Positions 26,388 through 33,834 of a stretch of DNA of 64,000 nucleotides are shown piece after piece. The notes under the pieces are model-generated. The model saw nothing but the letters and a program-made list of their open reading frames with translations. It did no database searches and was not told the origin of the DNA. Positions within the stretch are counted from its first letter, which is position 1. Each line of letters opens with the position of its first letter. Origin of the DNA: Pseudomonas guariconensis (GTDB lineage: Bacteria > Pseudomonadota > Gammaproteobacteria > Pseudomonadales > Pseudomonadaceae); contig NZ_JADLJL010000009.1 in assembly GCF_015680235.1 (NCBI RefSeq), positions 86,179 to 150,178 on the forward strand, read 5' to 3'. The translations under genes were made by a program, and so were the position numbers.

Positions 26388-26835
26388 GGCTGCGCTCCCT
26401 GCAAGCTCTGGCGTGTCCTGTCGTGCGAAGCACGCGGACATGCCTGCATTGGCGCGGGCCTCGCGCCATACGCGGCACGGCGGCGAAGCCGCTGCGTGCC
26501 GCGCCAACCCCACGTGCAGACGGGCTTTCGACGCGGCCCGGTGCCGCGTCCTTTTGTCTTGCCTTCCGCCTTTGCCTTCCGCTGTCGCTCCAGGCACCGG
26601 CGGCCCGGCGGCGCTGCTGCGTGTGCAGCCAGCGCGCCGGCGAATGCGGCGATGACCGCAGGCCGGGCGCGTTCGAGGCAAGACGTCTGCACGTTGGACG
26701 GCTGCGCCGAAGGCAGCGAGACGTGCGGTGCGAATGCTCCAGCACGGCAGGCGCGACGACACGGCAGCAGCCAGCGGAACAACACGCCCGATGGCACGAT
26801 GAGATGCACGGCAACGTGCAGCGAATCGGCGGCCA
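26388..26835. other. traF-traI intergenic region with hairpin cluster, candidate oriT
   Basis: These 448 GC-rich bases lack a convincing gene; a 157-codon minus-strand frame (26384-26857) is Arg/Ala-rich with no recognisable domain. Four perfect or near-perfect inverted repeats occur within 140 bases just before traI: TGTCC-CGTGC/GCACG-GGACA (26414-26440), GGCGCG/CGCGCC (26451-26467), nested GCGGCACG-GCGGC/GCCGC-CGTGCCGC (26472-26502) and GACGCGGC/GCCGCGTC (26530-26550). Origins of transfer commonly lie beside the relaxase and consist of such repeats. Confidence 0.5.
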
Positions 26836-27435
26836 TCATGGGTGTGTCTCCAGCCACACCGGATGCGCAACGCCGATCACGGAGGATGCGCTGACCGGGC
26901 CGAAATACCGACTGTCGAACGATGCCGGATTCGTCACGCTCAACAGGAACAGTTCGCCCGGTTCAAGGCGGCGGCAAAGCTGCAAGGACGGCAGCGCCCG
27001 GCCCAGCCGATCGGCAGGCAGCGCGGCGGCCGAAGGCACGCCGTCGATGCGTACCTGACCGGCGACGATGCAGACGTGTTGCGGCGCGACCGCGCCCACA
27101 CGTTTGAGCAGCGGAACGCGCGTCGGCAGGTAGCCGCGCTGCGCAGCGAGCGCGGCGGCCGTAGCCGGAAGCGGCACCAGCACGATGCTGTCCACGGACA
27201 ACGGACGTGGCAGCGAGGCAGGGCGCGGGTCGAGCGGGTCGATGCGATACCAGCCGACTGCCACGCTGTCGGACGGGTTGTAGGTCAGACGCGGCAGCGG
27301 CGACACGAAAGCCGCCCAGGCCAGCGCAGCGAAGCTGATGGCGGTTAGTGTCGCCAGCACGATGCGAGCGCGCAGGCGTGAGTGAGGACGCGGCGGCACT
27401 GCGGGCGCATTGGCCGTGGTGGTCGGGGCCGTCAT
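26836..27435 (-). CDS. traF: S26-family conjugative pilin peptidase TraF
   Basis: A 199-residue membrane-anchored peptidase: helix near residues 27-47, catalytic Ser in YNPSDSVAVGWY and general-base Lys in LLKRVGAVA, matching the TraF branch of signal peptidase I. In RP4 this enzyme trims and cyclises the TrbC pilin; a TrbC is encoded here. Its ATG overlaps the DUF2840 stop by 4 bases. The frame stays open to the stop at 26836. Confidence 0.92.
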   Translation of the reverse strand: MTAPTTTANAPAVPPRPHSRLRARIVLATLTAISFAALAWAAFVSPLPRLTYNPSDSVAVGWYRIDPLDPRPASLPRPLSVDSIVLVPLPATAAALAAQRGYLPTRVPLLKRVGAVAPQHVCIVAGQVRIDGVPSAAALPADRLGRALPSLQLCRRLEPGELFLLSVTNPASFDSRYFGPVSASSVIGVAHPVWLETHP

Positions 27436-27977
27436 GGCAGCACCTTCCCGGCCAGCCAGGCGGTATGCCGCTCGGCGGTGTATTCGGGCAGCGCAAGGCG
27501 AGCCGCAAGACGGTTGCCCAGCGTGCGCCAGTACGCGGGCGACACGTCGATGACGGCGATGCCCAGCGCCTCGATGCCGTCGATGCGCTCCAGCACGGCG
27601 CGCACGTTGGCATCGCCTTCGGTGTGCAGCAGCAGGCGCGCGCCCGGCTGCACGCCGGGGATGCGCTGCACGGCATCGAGCGGCGTGGCGGTCTGCATCA
27701 CCATGAGCTGCCAGCGCACGGTGCCGTAATCGTTGGCCTGCCAGCGGATTCGGCAGAGCATCGCGTCCGGCAGGAACACCGCGGAGCGCCGCCAGCGGTC
27801 GAGCTGAAGCGTGCGCGCCGGTTCGCCGAAGCGCAGGTAGAGCTTGAAGCGATGTTCGAGGTAGGCCAGCGAAACGCGCGTGAGCGGCACATTGCCGGCC
27901 TGTCCGGCGAGTGCCGAAAGCGCAGGCAGCGGCGCAGCCGGTGCCGCGTTCGCGGCAGGCAAAGCGGATGCGTTCAT
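27432..27977 (-). CDS. DUF2840 conserved conjugation-module protein
   Basis: A 181-residue soluble protein matching DUF2840 by its core LTRVSLAYLEHRFKLYLRFG and late ERHTAWLAGKVLP. GGAG precedes the ATG at 27977. It overlaps the RHH gene upstream and traF downstream by 4 bases each, so it is co-translated in the parA-to-traF string. The family is conserved beside traF in Tn4371-like ICEs but has no established function. Confidence 0.85.
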   Translation of the reverse strand: MNASALPAANAAPAAPLPALSALAGQAGNVPLTRVSLAYLEHRFKLYLRFGEPARTLQLDRWRRSAVFLPDAMLCRIRWQANDYGTVRWQLMVMQTATPLDAVQRIPGVQPGARLLLHTEGDANVRAVLERIDGIEALGIAVIDVSPAYWRTLGNRLAARLALPEYTAERHTAWLAGKVLP

Positions 27978-28249
27978 GGTGTGTTCTCCGGCGGAAACTC
28001 CCGCTCCAGCAGGCCGCGCAGCAGGTCGGCCACGGTCACGCCTTGCGTGAAGGCCGACACCTTGATGCGCGCCCGCATGGCGGGCGTAATGTCGAGTGTG
28101 AGGCGGGCCGTGTAGAGGTCGCCTTTGCCCAGCGCGTCGGCATCGCCCTGGCGAATCCACGCCTCGGCATGTGGATTCGCGGGCGGACGTGCGCCGATGC
28201 CGACGCGCTTGCCCGTGCGTTTGCTGTTGGGTGGCTGCTGCGCTGTCAT
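27974..28249 (-). CDS. Small ribbon-helix-helix partition partner of ParA
   Basis: A 91-residue basic protein whose C-terminal half (ARLTLDITPAMRARIKVSAF, then GVTVADLLRGLLEREF) is a ribbon-helix-helix motif, as in ParG/CopG-type centromere-binding proteins. It follows parA with a 4-base overlap, the normal arrangement of a type Ib partition cassette. Its target could be the inverted repeat at 28,947-28,973. Confidence 0.75.
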   Translation of the reverse strand: MTAQQPPNSKRTGKRVGIGARPPANPHAEAWIRQGDADALGKGDLYTARLTLDITPAMRARIKVSAFTQGVTVADLLRGLLEREFPPENTP

Positions 28250-28884
28250 GTCGGCCACCGCAGCAGTTCGTCCACCAGGGCGGTGATTTCGCGGGCGGCG
28301 GCACTGTCGGGCGCTGTCTCGCGTGCGAGCCGGCCAGCGGCCACGCTGTCGGCGAAGACGATGCGCTGATGCACCTCCGAGCGCAGCGCGGGCAGCGGCT
28401 GTTCGGCGAGCGATTGCCGCGCCTCGCGCCCGATGATGGTGGTGCTGACGCGCCGGTTGATGACGAAGGCCGCGCGGAGCAGCGGCCGGAACACCTGCGC
28501 CTCGCGGATCAGCGAAACCATTTCCGAGCTGGCCCACAGGTCGTAGGGGCTGGGCTGTACCGGGATCAGCACGCGCTCGGCCGCCAGCAGCGCGGAGCGC
28601 GCCAGGGCGGCGATGCGCGGCGGGCCGTCGATGACGACGTGATCGGCGCGGCGTGCCAGTTCGGGCGCTTCCTGATGCAGCGTTTCGCGGGCGAGGCCCA
28701 CGGCACTGAACAGCCGTGACAAGCCTTGCTGGCTCCGGCGCTGCGTCCAGTCCAGGGATGAACCCTGCGGGTCGGCATCGAGCAGGACAACATGCTGGCC
28801 GCGCATCGCCAGTTCGCCCGCGATGTGCGTGGCGAGCGTCGTCTTGCCGACACCGCCTTTCTGGTTGAGCAGAGCGAGGATCAT
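28246..28884 (-). CDS. parA: ParA-family partition ATPase
   Basis: A 212-residue Walker-type ATPase with deviant Walker A KGGVGKTT (residues 9-16) and LLDADPQGSSLDW switch region. It lacks an N-terminal DNA-binding domain, as in the short ParA/ParF class. I chose the ATG at 28884 because GGAGGG precedes it; an upstream frame extension is unsupported. It should stabilise the excised circular ICE together with the RHH protein. Confidence 0.92.
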   Translation of the reverse strand: MILALLNQKGGVGKTTLATHIAGELAMRGQHVVLLDADPQGSSLDWTQRRSQQGLSRLFSAVGLARETLHQEAPELARRADHVVIDGPPRIAALARSALLAAERVLIPVQPSPYDLWASSEMVSLIREAQVFRPLLRAAFVINRRVSTTIIGREARQSLAEQPLPALRSEVHQRIVFADSVAAGRLARETAPDSAAAREITALVDELLRWPT

Positions 28885-28946
28885 GGCGCGGCCCTCCCTG
28901 CTGGAAAGCCGGGCTTTGCCTGCCGTGCAAAACGCTGTTCGCCGTG

Positions 28947-28973
28947 CCGTTTCTCGGTTGTCCACCGAAACGG
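28947..28973. promoter_or_regulatory. Inverted repeat around a DnaA-box-like sequence upstream of parA
   Basis: CCGTTT and AAACGG flank CGG and CCG, forming a bulged inverted repeat. In the centre TTGTCCACC (28958-28966) matches 7 of 9 positions of a DnaA box. It may be the parA operator, the centromere or part of the replication origin. Confidence 0.45.
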
Positions 28974-29060
28974 CGCGCTTCTACTAAAAGTTATGTATTT
29001 CTTGTTAGGGAAGTTAGAGGGGCCGCAAACCCGCGCCGTTATTGGCTTTCCGGCGTTTTC

Positions 29061-29125
29061 GTACTCCTGATAGCACGATAGGCGTACTCCCGATAGCACG
29101 ATACCCGGTACTCCTGATAGCACGA
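29061..29125. repeat. Three iterons of a candidate replication origin
   Basis: GTACTCCTGATAGCACGA occurs at 29061, 29084 (one change, CCCG for CCTG) and 29108, with 23- and 24-base periodicity. The repeats lie between repA and parA, next to an AT-rich tract (about 28,980-29,012) and two DnaA-box-like sequences (28958-28966 and 29150-29158). This is the layout of an iteron-controlled oriV bound by RepA. Confidence 0.8.
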
Positions 29126-29149
29126 GGCCGTCCACACCTTTTCCCCGAG

Positions 29150-29992
29150 TTATCCCCGTGCCGTGTGCAGCACGGGCCGGAACGTCAGCAGCTCCATTCC
29201 GTCGTCCGGCATTCGCTCGATGCCCAGGACGTAGCCGGGCAGCGACTGCCGCGCCACTAGGACGCGCAGGTCGTAAGCGAAGTCGGAGAAGCGCGCAGCG
29301 CTCCCCGACTTGCGGTGCAGGTGCCGGAAGTCGAATTGCCAGCCGCCCGGCTGCTTGCCGCCGTGCTTGCGCACCAGGCGGTACAGCCAGCGTTCGATCC
29401 CGCCCTTCAAGCGGAAATAGGCTGGGTCGATGGTCAGCACCAGGGCGGCATCGAGCACGCCCGCATAGAACCAGTCCGGCAGGATCAGTTCGATGCCCAG
29501 CGGCACGCCGCTGGCATCGGCCAGTTCCTTCCACTCGTTGATCCACGAGAAGCGATGCAATCGCCTTCCCGTGGTTTCGCGGATGGACGTGGCCACCGTG
29601 GTCGATTGCAGCCGGTCGAGCGCGGCTTTCAGGCGCAGGTAGTCGTTGAGAGACGTGCCGCGCCCGATGAAGCGCAGGATCTCGTAGGGAGTGGCGCGTA
29701 TCCAGCGCGACGGGCGCAAGCCCGCGTCGCGCGCCTCCACGATCTGCGAGGCGGCCCAAATCAGCAGGTCGGCATCCCATATCGTTGCGATGCCGTGCTC
29801 CTGCGTACCCTCCACGCGGATGGTGATGCCGCCGGCGCAGAAGTCGATCGGCGCGGTACGCCGCGACTTCGCCAGCGAGAAGAACGGAAAAGCCATCAAG
29901 TCCTGGCTGTCGCGGGGTGCCATGTCGCCCGGCAGCGCGCGGAACAGGTCGAGCTGTTCGCGCTGCAAGGCTTGCCCTGGCGGGCTGGACAT
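29150..29992 (-). CDS. repA: Replication initiator RepA
   Basis: A 280-residue initiator of the plasmid RepA (RPA) type, recognisable by EQLDLFRALPGDMAPRDSQD at the start and the TTGRRLHRFSWINEW block. With iterons just downstream it could replicate the excised ICE. The start is uncertain: ATG 29992 or GTG 30004, neither with a strong ribosome site, possibly translated by coupling to the HTH gene that ends 27 bases upstream. Confidence 0.88.
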   Translation of the reverse strand: MSSPPGQALQREQLDLFRALPGDMAPRDSQDLMAFPFFSLAKSRRTAPIDFCAGGITIRVEGTQEHGIATIWDADLLIWAASQIVEARDAGLRPSRWIRATPYEILRFIGRGTSLNDYLRLKAALDRLQSTTVATSIRETTGRRLHRFSWINEWKELADASGVPLGIELILPDWFYAGVLDAALVLTIDPAYFRLKGGIERWLYRLVRKHGGKQPGGWQFDFRHLHRKSGSAARFSDFAYDLRVLVARQSLPGYVLGIERMPDDGMELLTFRPVLHTARG

Positions 29993-30018
29993 GGCGACGG
30001 CCACCCACGCGCCAGCGA

Positions 30019-30300
30019 TCAGCGGCCATCACGGTAATCGCCCGCGTGGCGTTCGGCATATTCCGGGTCGGAAGTCGCCTCGTAGCGACGCTGGTCGGCC
30101 CAGGCGTCGAGGTCGGATACCGCGTACATGACGCGGCGGCCGAACTTGCGAAAGCGCGGGCCGCCGCCGATCACACGCTGTTTCTCCAGCGTGCGCGGCG
30201 ACAGGCGCAGGTACTCGGCGGCTTCGTCGTTGGTCAGGTAGCGCGCGGGCTGCTGCGCGGTAGCGGGTGCGGCCTGTGGCCGCAAGGGAGCCGGTCTCAT
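30019..30300 (-). CDS. AlpA/MerR-like helix-turn-helix protein
   Basis: A 93-residue protein with a winged HTH of the helix_turn_helix_17 type: ARYLTNDEAAEYLRLSPRTL then FRKFGRRVMYAVSDLDAW. I chose the ATG at 30300 because GGAGG lies eight bases upstream; the ATG at 30315 overlaps that site. Such proteins are excisionase- or transcription-factor-like. It lies directly before repA on the same strand and probably controls the rep-par genes. Confidence 0.85.
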   Translation of the reverse strand: MRPAPLRPQAAPATAQQPARYLTNDEAAEYLRLSPRTLEKQRVIGGGPRFRKFGRRVMYAVSDLDAWADQRRYEATSDPEYAERHAGDYRDGR

Positions 30301-30383
30301 TGCGTGAACCTCCATCGGTCAGGGTCGCCAGCCGCGACAGCGCGACCGGATGGAGGCAGTCTCAGGAAAGCAAGGCGTCCTGC

Positions 30384-31157
30384 TCAGGGACGTTGTGCGT
30401 GGTCGGCAAAACGTCCCTGTTCAGGTTCGGGAAGCTGTGCCAGGCGGCGGTAGCCGCCACGCATCAGCCGTTGCCCGCGCCGCACCAGGCGACGCACGCG
30501 GGCGCGCAGCGCGCCGTCGGCGTGCCAGTCTTCGGCGCTGAACAGCACATCGGCCACCAGCCGCAGGGACGCGCCCGCCAGGGTGCCGTCCAGCGCTTGC
30601 AGGGTGTGCAGCTCCAGCAGCGCGGTGGCCGCCGGGCGTGGCCGGGCCACCACCGGCGCGGCGGCGTTGGCCAGCGTGTCCAGTGCCCCGGCCAGGGCGC
30701 GATGGCGCGGCTGCGGCTGCGCAGCGGCGCGCACGGCGTAGCTGTGGGCCATGCCGTGCGCCAGGCCGGATGCGAGCGCCAGGCGCACATGGCTGCCCGG
30801 CCAGCGGGTGAGCAGCACCAGCCGCCGGCCGTCGTGCAGCAGTTGCTTGCGGCCGGGGATGCGCCAGAGGTCGAAGGTCACGGCGTCGGGCGGTGGATCG
30901 TCGTCGGGGTGGAGCTGCACCACGCTGTCGTGGTCGGGGAACCAGGCCGGGTGCGCGTCGCGCGCGTCCAGGGCCGGGTCTTCGAGCAGACGCAGGCCCC
31001 AGTGCCGCGCGGCCTCGGGATGGCGGCGACGGCGCAGCCAGTCGCGCCGGTAGTCCGGGTGGCGGCGCAGGTACTCCCAGGCCAGCGCGGGGCCGTCCAA
31101 ATGCAGGACGTAGAGGTAGGCGGCACTGGGGTGCCAGTGATCGGCGGGCTCTGCCAT
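30384..31157 (-). CDS. DUF2285/transcriptional-regulator-like ICE backbone protein
   Basis: A 257-residue protein. The N-terminal part (WHPSAAYLYVLHLDGPALAW, EYLRRHPDYRRDWLRRR) matches the short regulator-like domain found ahead of DUF2285, and the C-terminal 90 residues resemble DUF2285 itself. Such genes occur beside rep/par modules of Tn4371-like and related ICEs. Function unknown. Upstream lies a perfect palindrome (31,434-31,453). Confidence 0.75.
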   Translation of the reverse strand: MAEPADHWHPSAAYLYVLHLDGPALAWEYLRRHPDYRRDWLRRRRHPEAARHWGLRLLEDPALDARDAHPAWFPDHDSVVQLHPDDDPPPDAVTFDLWRIPGRKQLLHDGRRLVLLTRWPGSHVRLALASGLAHGMAHSYAVRAAAQPQPRHRALAGALDTLANAAAPVVARPRPAATALLELHTLQALDGTLAGASLRLVADVLFSAEDWHADGALRARVRRLVRRGQRLMRGGYRRLAQLPEPEQGRFADHAQRP

Positions 31158-31499
31158 GACGCGGCCTCCTGTCGGACAGCAGGGCTCGTCGCCACGGGCA
31201 TCAGAGTGGGAGCTACGGCGTCATCGGCGAATCGTCACGGGCTATTCGATAAACTGGCGGTGGTCAAGACCGATTGGCTCCTGGGCATTGCGTGGATCGT
31301 CCGAATGCGACGGCTTGCGCGCACACCGGATGGTGCGCTGCACAACACACCTTGCCGGAAGCCGCGCCGGCGATCAGGACTGTTTGGGTCTGGCCTGCGC
31401 GGTGCCCGCGCAATAGTGCGGATTGATGCGCTGTCGGTCTGAACTCAGACCGAAATAGCCACAATGCGCCGGGCTTGGCGGCGCTGCGCCGGGGCCCGC
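31158..31499. promoter_or_regulatory. Region upstream of DUF2285 gene with a perfect 20-bp palindrome
   Basis: No gene is visible in these 342 bases. TCGGTCTGA (31434-31442) and TCAGACCGA (31445-31453) form a perfect 9-bp inverted repeat with a 2-base centre, a typical dimer-bound operator. It lies 277 bases before the DUF2285 start and 47 bases after the DUF2958-like stop. Confidence 0.6.
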
Positions 31500-31739
31500 T
31501 CAGTCGATGACCGAGCCGTTGATGTGTGCTAGGCGCGTGTATTCCGAGAGCGTGCGCAGGGCGACGAAATACAGGTCGCGCTCGATGGGCCGTGCCTGTG
31601 GCCCAAGGATCGCGCCCAGCTCGGACAGCCGCACGGTGCCGAGGTCCGGCAGAGGGTCGAGGGCCTGCCCGGCGGCGCGTGCGCGGCCGTTGGCGAGCAG
31701 TTGCGCGCGCTGGGCGTCGGTGACGAGAGGCGGCTTCAT
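31500..31739 (-). CDS. DUF2958-like protein, apparently with an internal deletion
   Basis: A 79-residue protein whose start (MKPPLVTDAQRAQLLANG) and end (TLSEYTRLAHINGSVID) both match DUF2958. The middle seems short: DPLP is joined directly to DLGTVRLSEL, whereas family members I remember have about 35-40 more residues there. The reading frame is intact across the join. AGGAGG precedes the ATG at 31739 by eight bases. Function unknown; the deletion makes activity doubtful. Confidence 0.7.
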   Translation of the reverse strand: MKPPLVTDAQRAQLLANGRARAAGQALDPLPDLGTVRLSELGAILGPQARPIERDLYFVALRTLSEYTRLAHINGSVID

Positions 31740-32033
31740 GGGCGCTTCCTCCTGCAACTACACAAAGCCGGTGATGCACGGATGCGCTTGTGCGCGAAAG
31801 CGCGAATCCGCCGATCCGGCAACGTGCTTTCGTGCGGAAGCACGAAGGCGTGGAAGCGACATTGTGGAAGCCATCAATGACACGAATACGGTTCCCTGGA
31901 TTTGGCACAATCCACACATGCGGATTTCAGTAGAAGCACGAAAGCGCATGTCCTGATCATCAAATGAACACTATAGATTGTAGCCCTATAGGGCGCAATG
32001 GGCTGTCATCTTGGGTTTTGGGGAAACCACTGG
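31740..32033. promoter_or_regulatory. Divergent control region of DUF2958 and XRE-TIR genes
   Basis: This region holds both divergent promoters. A hairpin CGTGCTT/AAGCACG lies at 31823-31844 and related GCACGAAAGCGC-type sequences recur near 31,785-31,800 and 31,933-31,948. Near the XRE gene, CTATAG occurs at 31971-31976 and 31986-31991, the second inside the perfect palindrome GCCCTATAGGGC (31983-31994), a good operator candidate for the XRE protein. Confidence 0.55.
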
Positions 32034-32336
32034 ATGACAGCGAAAAACTCATTTGCGGCAGCGTTGAAGACGGTCAGGAAAGCGCGTGGCTTGAGCCAGG
32101 AAGCGTTCTCCGACGTGTCGAGCCGCACCTACATGAGTTCGCTGGAGCGCAGCCTGAAAAGCCCGACCTTGAACAAGGTAGCCGAGCTGTGCGAGGTCAT
32201 GGACGTGCATCCCCTCACGTTGCTGACGCTGGCCTATGCTGGCGGCGAGCAGCACAAGATCGAGAAATTGCTGGCGCAGGTGGAACACGAGCTGCACTCG
32301 ATCCACGCATCAATCCAGAATACCGATAGGCAATAA
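32034..32336 (+). CDS. XRE-family transcriptional regulator
   Basis: A 100-residue regulator with an HTH_3 domain: ALKTVRKARGLSQEAFSDVS, then YMSSLERSLKSPTLNKVAEL. The ATG at 32034 follows a weak GGGG; a frame extension to 31998 is not supported. Similar proteins are part of the ICE backbone near DUF736/ParB genes. The TIR gene starts 7 bases after its stop, so they should be co-transcribed and this protein may hold the TIR effector in check. Confidence 0.88.
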   Translation: MTAKNSFAAALKTVRKARGLSQEAFSDVSSRTYMSSLERSLKSPTLNKVAELCEVMDVHPLTLLTLAYAGGEQHKIEKLLAQVEHELHSIHASIQNTDRQ

Positions 32337-32343
32337 GACTTCC

Positions 32344-33456
32344 ATGAAAAGAGTGCTTACCGTTGGCCTTAAGTACACTGGCACACCTATTGAGGGCGTT
32401 GAGTTCGATAATCTTGGCTTGTGCAGGCCATCAGTTGATCAGGATCGTGCCGCGTTTGCCTTGTATGAGTACGACGTTATCGTCATAAACCCAAAGAGCT
32501 ATTCGCATTTTCTGTTTGGAGAAGAAGGTGAGTTCTCCGACTCCCCTACTGAACTTGGCGACTTGAAGCGTAAAAAGGATGCATACGACCTTGATTCGCT
32601 ATTCGATAGTACGGATCGGGAAAATGAGCTTGAGGCAGCGATAGCAGGAGGAACCACGGTCGTATGGTGCCTTTCCGAGCCAAAGCGAATGAACTTCTTC
32701 GGCTACCGGGAGACCTCATACGGCTATGCGGCACCGACGGTGGCCCGAATGGTCAAGCGGAGTAGCCTCCAGCTCAAGAAGGGACGCAGAATAAAGAGCA
32801 TTGATCCAGAAAGCCCCTTCGTGCGGTATTTTGAGTCCCTAGCTGCAACAGGATGGAGTTTCTGTTTGGCAGACAGTGACCAAGAGGGCTATTCATCAAT
32901 CGCATCTACGCCCGAAGGCTATAGCTTGGGTGGGCGGTTTGCGTTAGGAGCGACAACCGGCTGGGTCATCACGCCACCTTCATCGGAAGCCGCAGCCAAC
33001 AGACTCATCCTAGATGCCGTTGAATTAGAGAAGGAAGATCCTCGTCACGAGAAATACCACGGTATCTTTCTCAGCCATACTGGCGCGGATAAACCATTCG
33101 TTCGGCAATTGCGGAAAGACTTGCTCGAACACGGTGTTCCTCGGGTGTGGGTGGATGAGGCTGAGATTGATGTTGGCGACTCGCTTACAGCCAAGATCGA
33201 AGAAGGAATGAAAGAAACCCGATATATCGGCGTTGTGCTGTCAGCAAAATCTATAGGTGCGCCTTGGGTCAAGAAAGAACTCGATATCGCGATTAATCGA
33301 GAAATCACTAGCGGCGAGGTTGTCGTACTACCGTTGCTGTATGAGAAGTGCGATCTTCCGGCGTTTTTGCAGGGAAAGCTCTACGCGGATTTCACTAGCA
33401 CTGAGGAATATGCTGATGGGCTTGCCAAGTTGCTGAGGCGGCTTAGGATCAAATAG
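32344..33456 (+). CDS. TIR-domain protein with unassigned N-terminal domain, putative defence effector
   Basis: A 370-residue protein. The C-terminal TIR domain (about 239-360) is clear: IFLSHTGADKPFVRQLRKDL, VWVDEAEIDVGDSLTAKI and YIGVVLSAKSIGAPWVKKEL. E312 in WVKKELD falls at the catalytic glutamate position of NAD-cleaving TIRs. The N-terminal 235 residues alternate hydrophobic strands and helices (YEYDVIVINP, GGTTVVWCL, GRFALGATTGWVIT), a Rossmann- or amidotransferase-like pattern I cannot name; it may sense the trigger. Composition is visibly AT-richer than the backbone, suggesting recent acquisition. Known bacterial TIR proteins deplete NAD+ or make signal nucleotides during phage attack. 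That role here is inference. Confidence 0.85.
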   Translation: MKRVLTVGLKYTGTPIEGVEFDNLGLCRPSVDQDRAAFALYEYDVIVINPKSYSHFLFGEEGEFSDSPTELGDLKRKKDAYDLDSLFDSTDRENELEAAIAGGTTVVWCLSEPKRMNFFGYRETSYGYAAPTVARMVKRSSLQLKKGRRIKSIDPESPFVRYFESLAATGWSFCLADSDQEGYSSIASTPEGYSLGGRFALGATTGWVITPPSSEAAANRLILDAVELEKEDPRHEKYHGIFLSHTGADKPFVRQLRKDLLEHGVPRVWVDEAEIDVGDSLTAKIEEGMKETRYIGVVLSAKSIGAPWVKKELDIAINREITSGEVVVLPLLYEKCDLPAFLQGKLYADFTSTEEYADGLAKLLRRLRIK

Positions 33457-33483
33457 CGGGAAGCGAGCCCGAGCACGCGAAAG

Positions 33484-33506
33484 CGCCCCGCCGCAAGGGC
33501 GGGGCG
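33484..33506 (-). terminator. GC-rich terminator-like hairpin between convergent TIR and DUF736 genes
   Basis: CGCCCCGCC and GGCGGGGCG form a 9-bp stem; on the minus strand it is followed by CTTT. It probably ends the DUF736 transcript and may also block read-through from the TIR gene. Confidence 0.6.
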
Positions 33507-33519
33507 ATGGGGGCGACTG

Positions 33520-33834
33520 TCAGGCCGCCTGTGGCTTGCTGCGCGACCAGATCAGGTCGTGCGTGCCGTCTTCGCCTTCGATCAGCCGGGCATAGACCGT
33601 TGCCGGGAACGAAGGATCGTCGAGGGTCACGGACAGGTAGTCCCGCCCGGCCTCGCTGGTCTTCTTCCACGCCGCGCCGATGTCGTGGCCGGCCGCCTGG
33701 AGGCGGAAGTCGGGGGCGTTCTCGCTGCTGCCCTTGTCGTTGGGAACCAGCTTGACCTTGACGTTGAGCGTCAGGGTGCGAAGCGAGCCGGTGAAGCCGT
33801 CTTTCTCTGCGGTGAAGGTGCCGATGTTGGCCAT
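33520..33834 (-). CDS. DUF736 family ICE protein
   Basis: A 104-residue protein of the DUF736 family: [20 protein letters not shown], then [20 protein letters not shown]. The ATG at 33834 has GGAG eight bases upstream; a much longer in-frame extension through the GC-rich leader is rejected. DUF736 genes are conserved in Tn4371-like and other ICEs next to parB/radC-like genes, but their function is not established. An 800-base leader precedes it. Confidence 0.88.
   Translation of the reverse strand: MANIGTFTAEKDGFTGSLRTLTLNVKVKLVPNDKGSSENAPDFRLQAAGHDIGAAWKKTSEAGRDYLSVTLDDPSFPATVYARLIEGEDGTHDLIWSRSKPQAA

Noticed and set aside
26384..26857. 157-codon minus-strand frame between traF and traI
   Set aside because: It is low-complexity Arg/Ala sequence overlapping both neighbours and the hairpin cluster, with no domain.
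24411..26870. Longer relaxase start at 26870
   Set aside because: It would overlap traF and read through hairpins; ATG 26387 has a good ribosome site.
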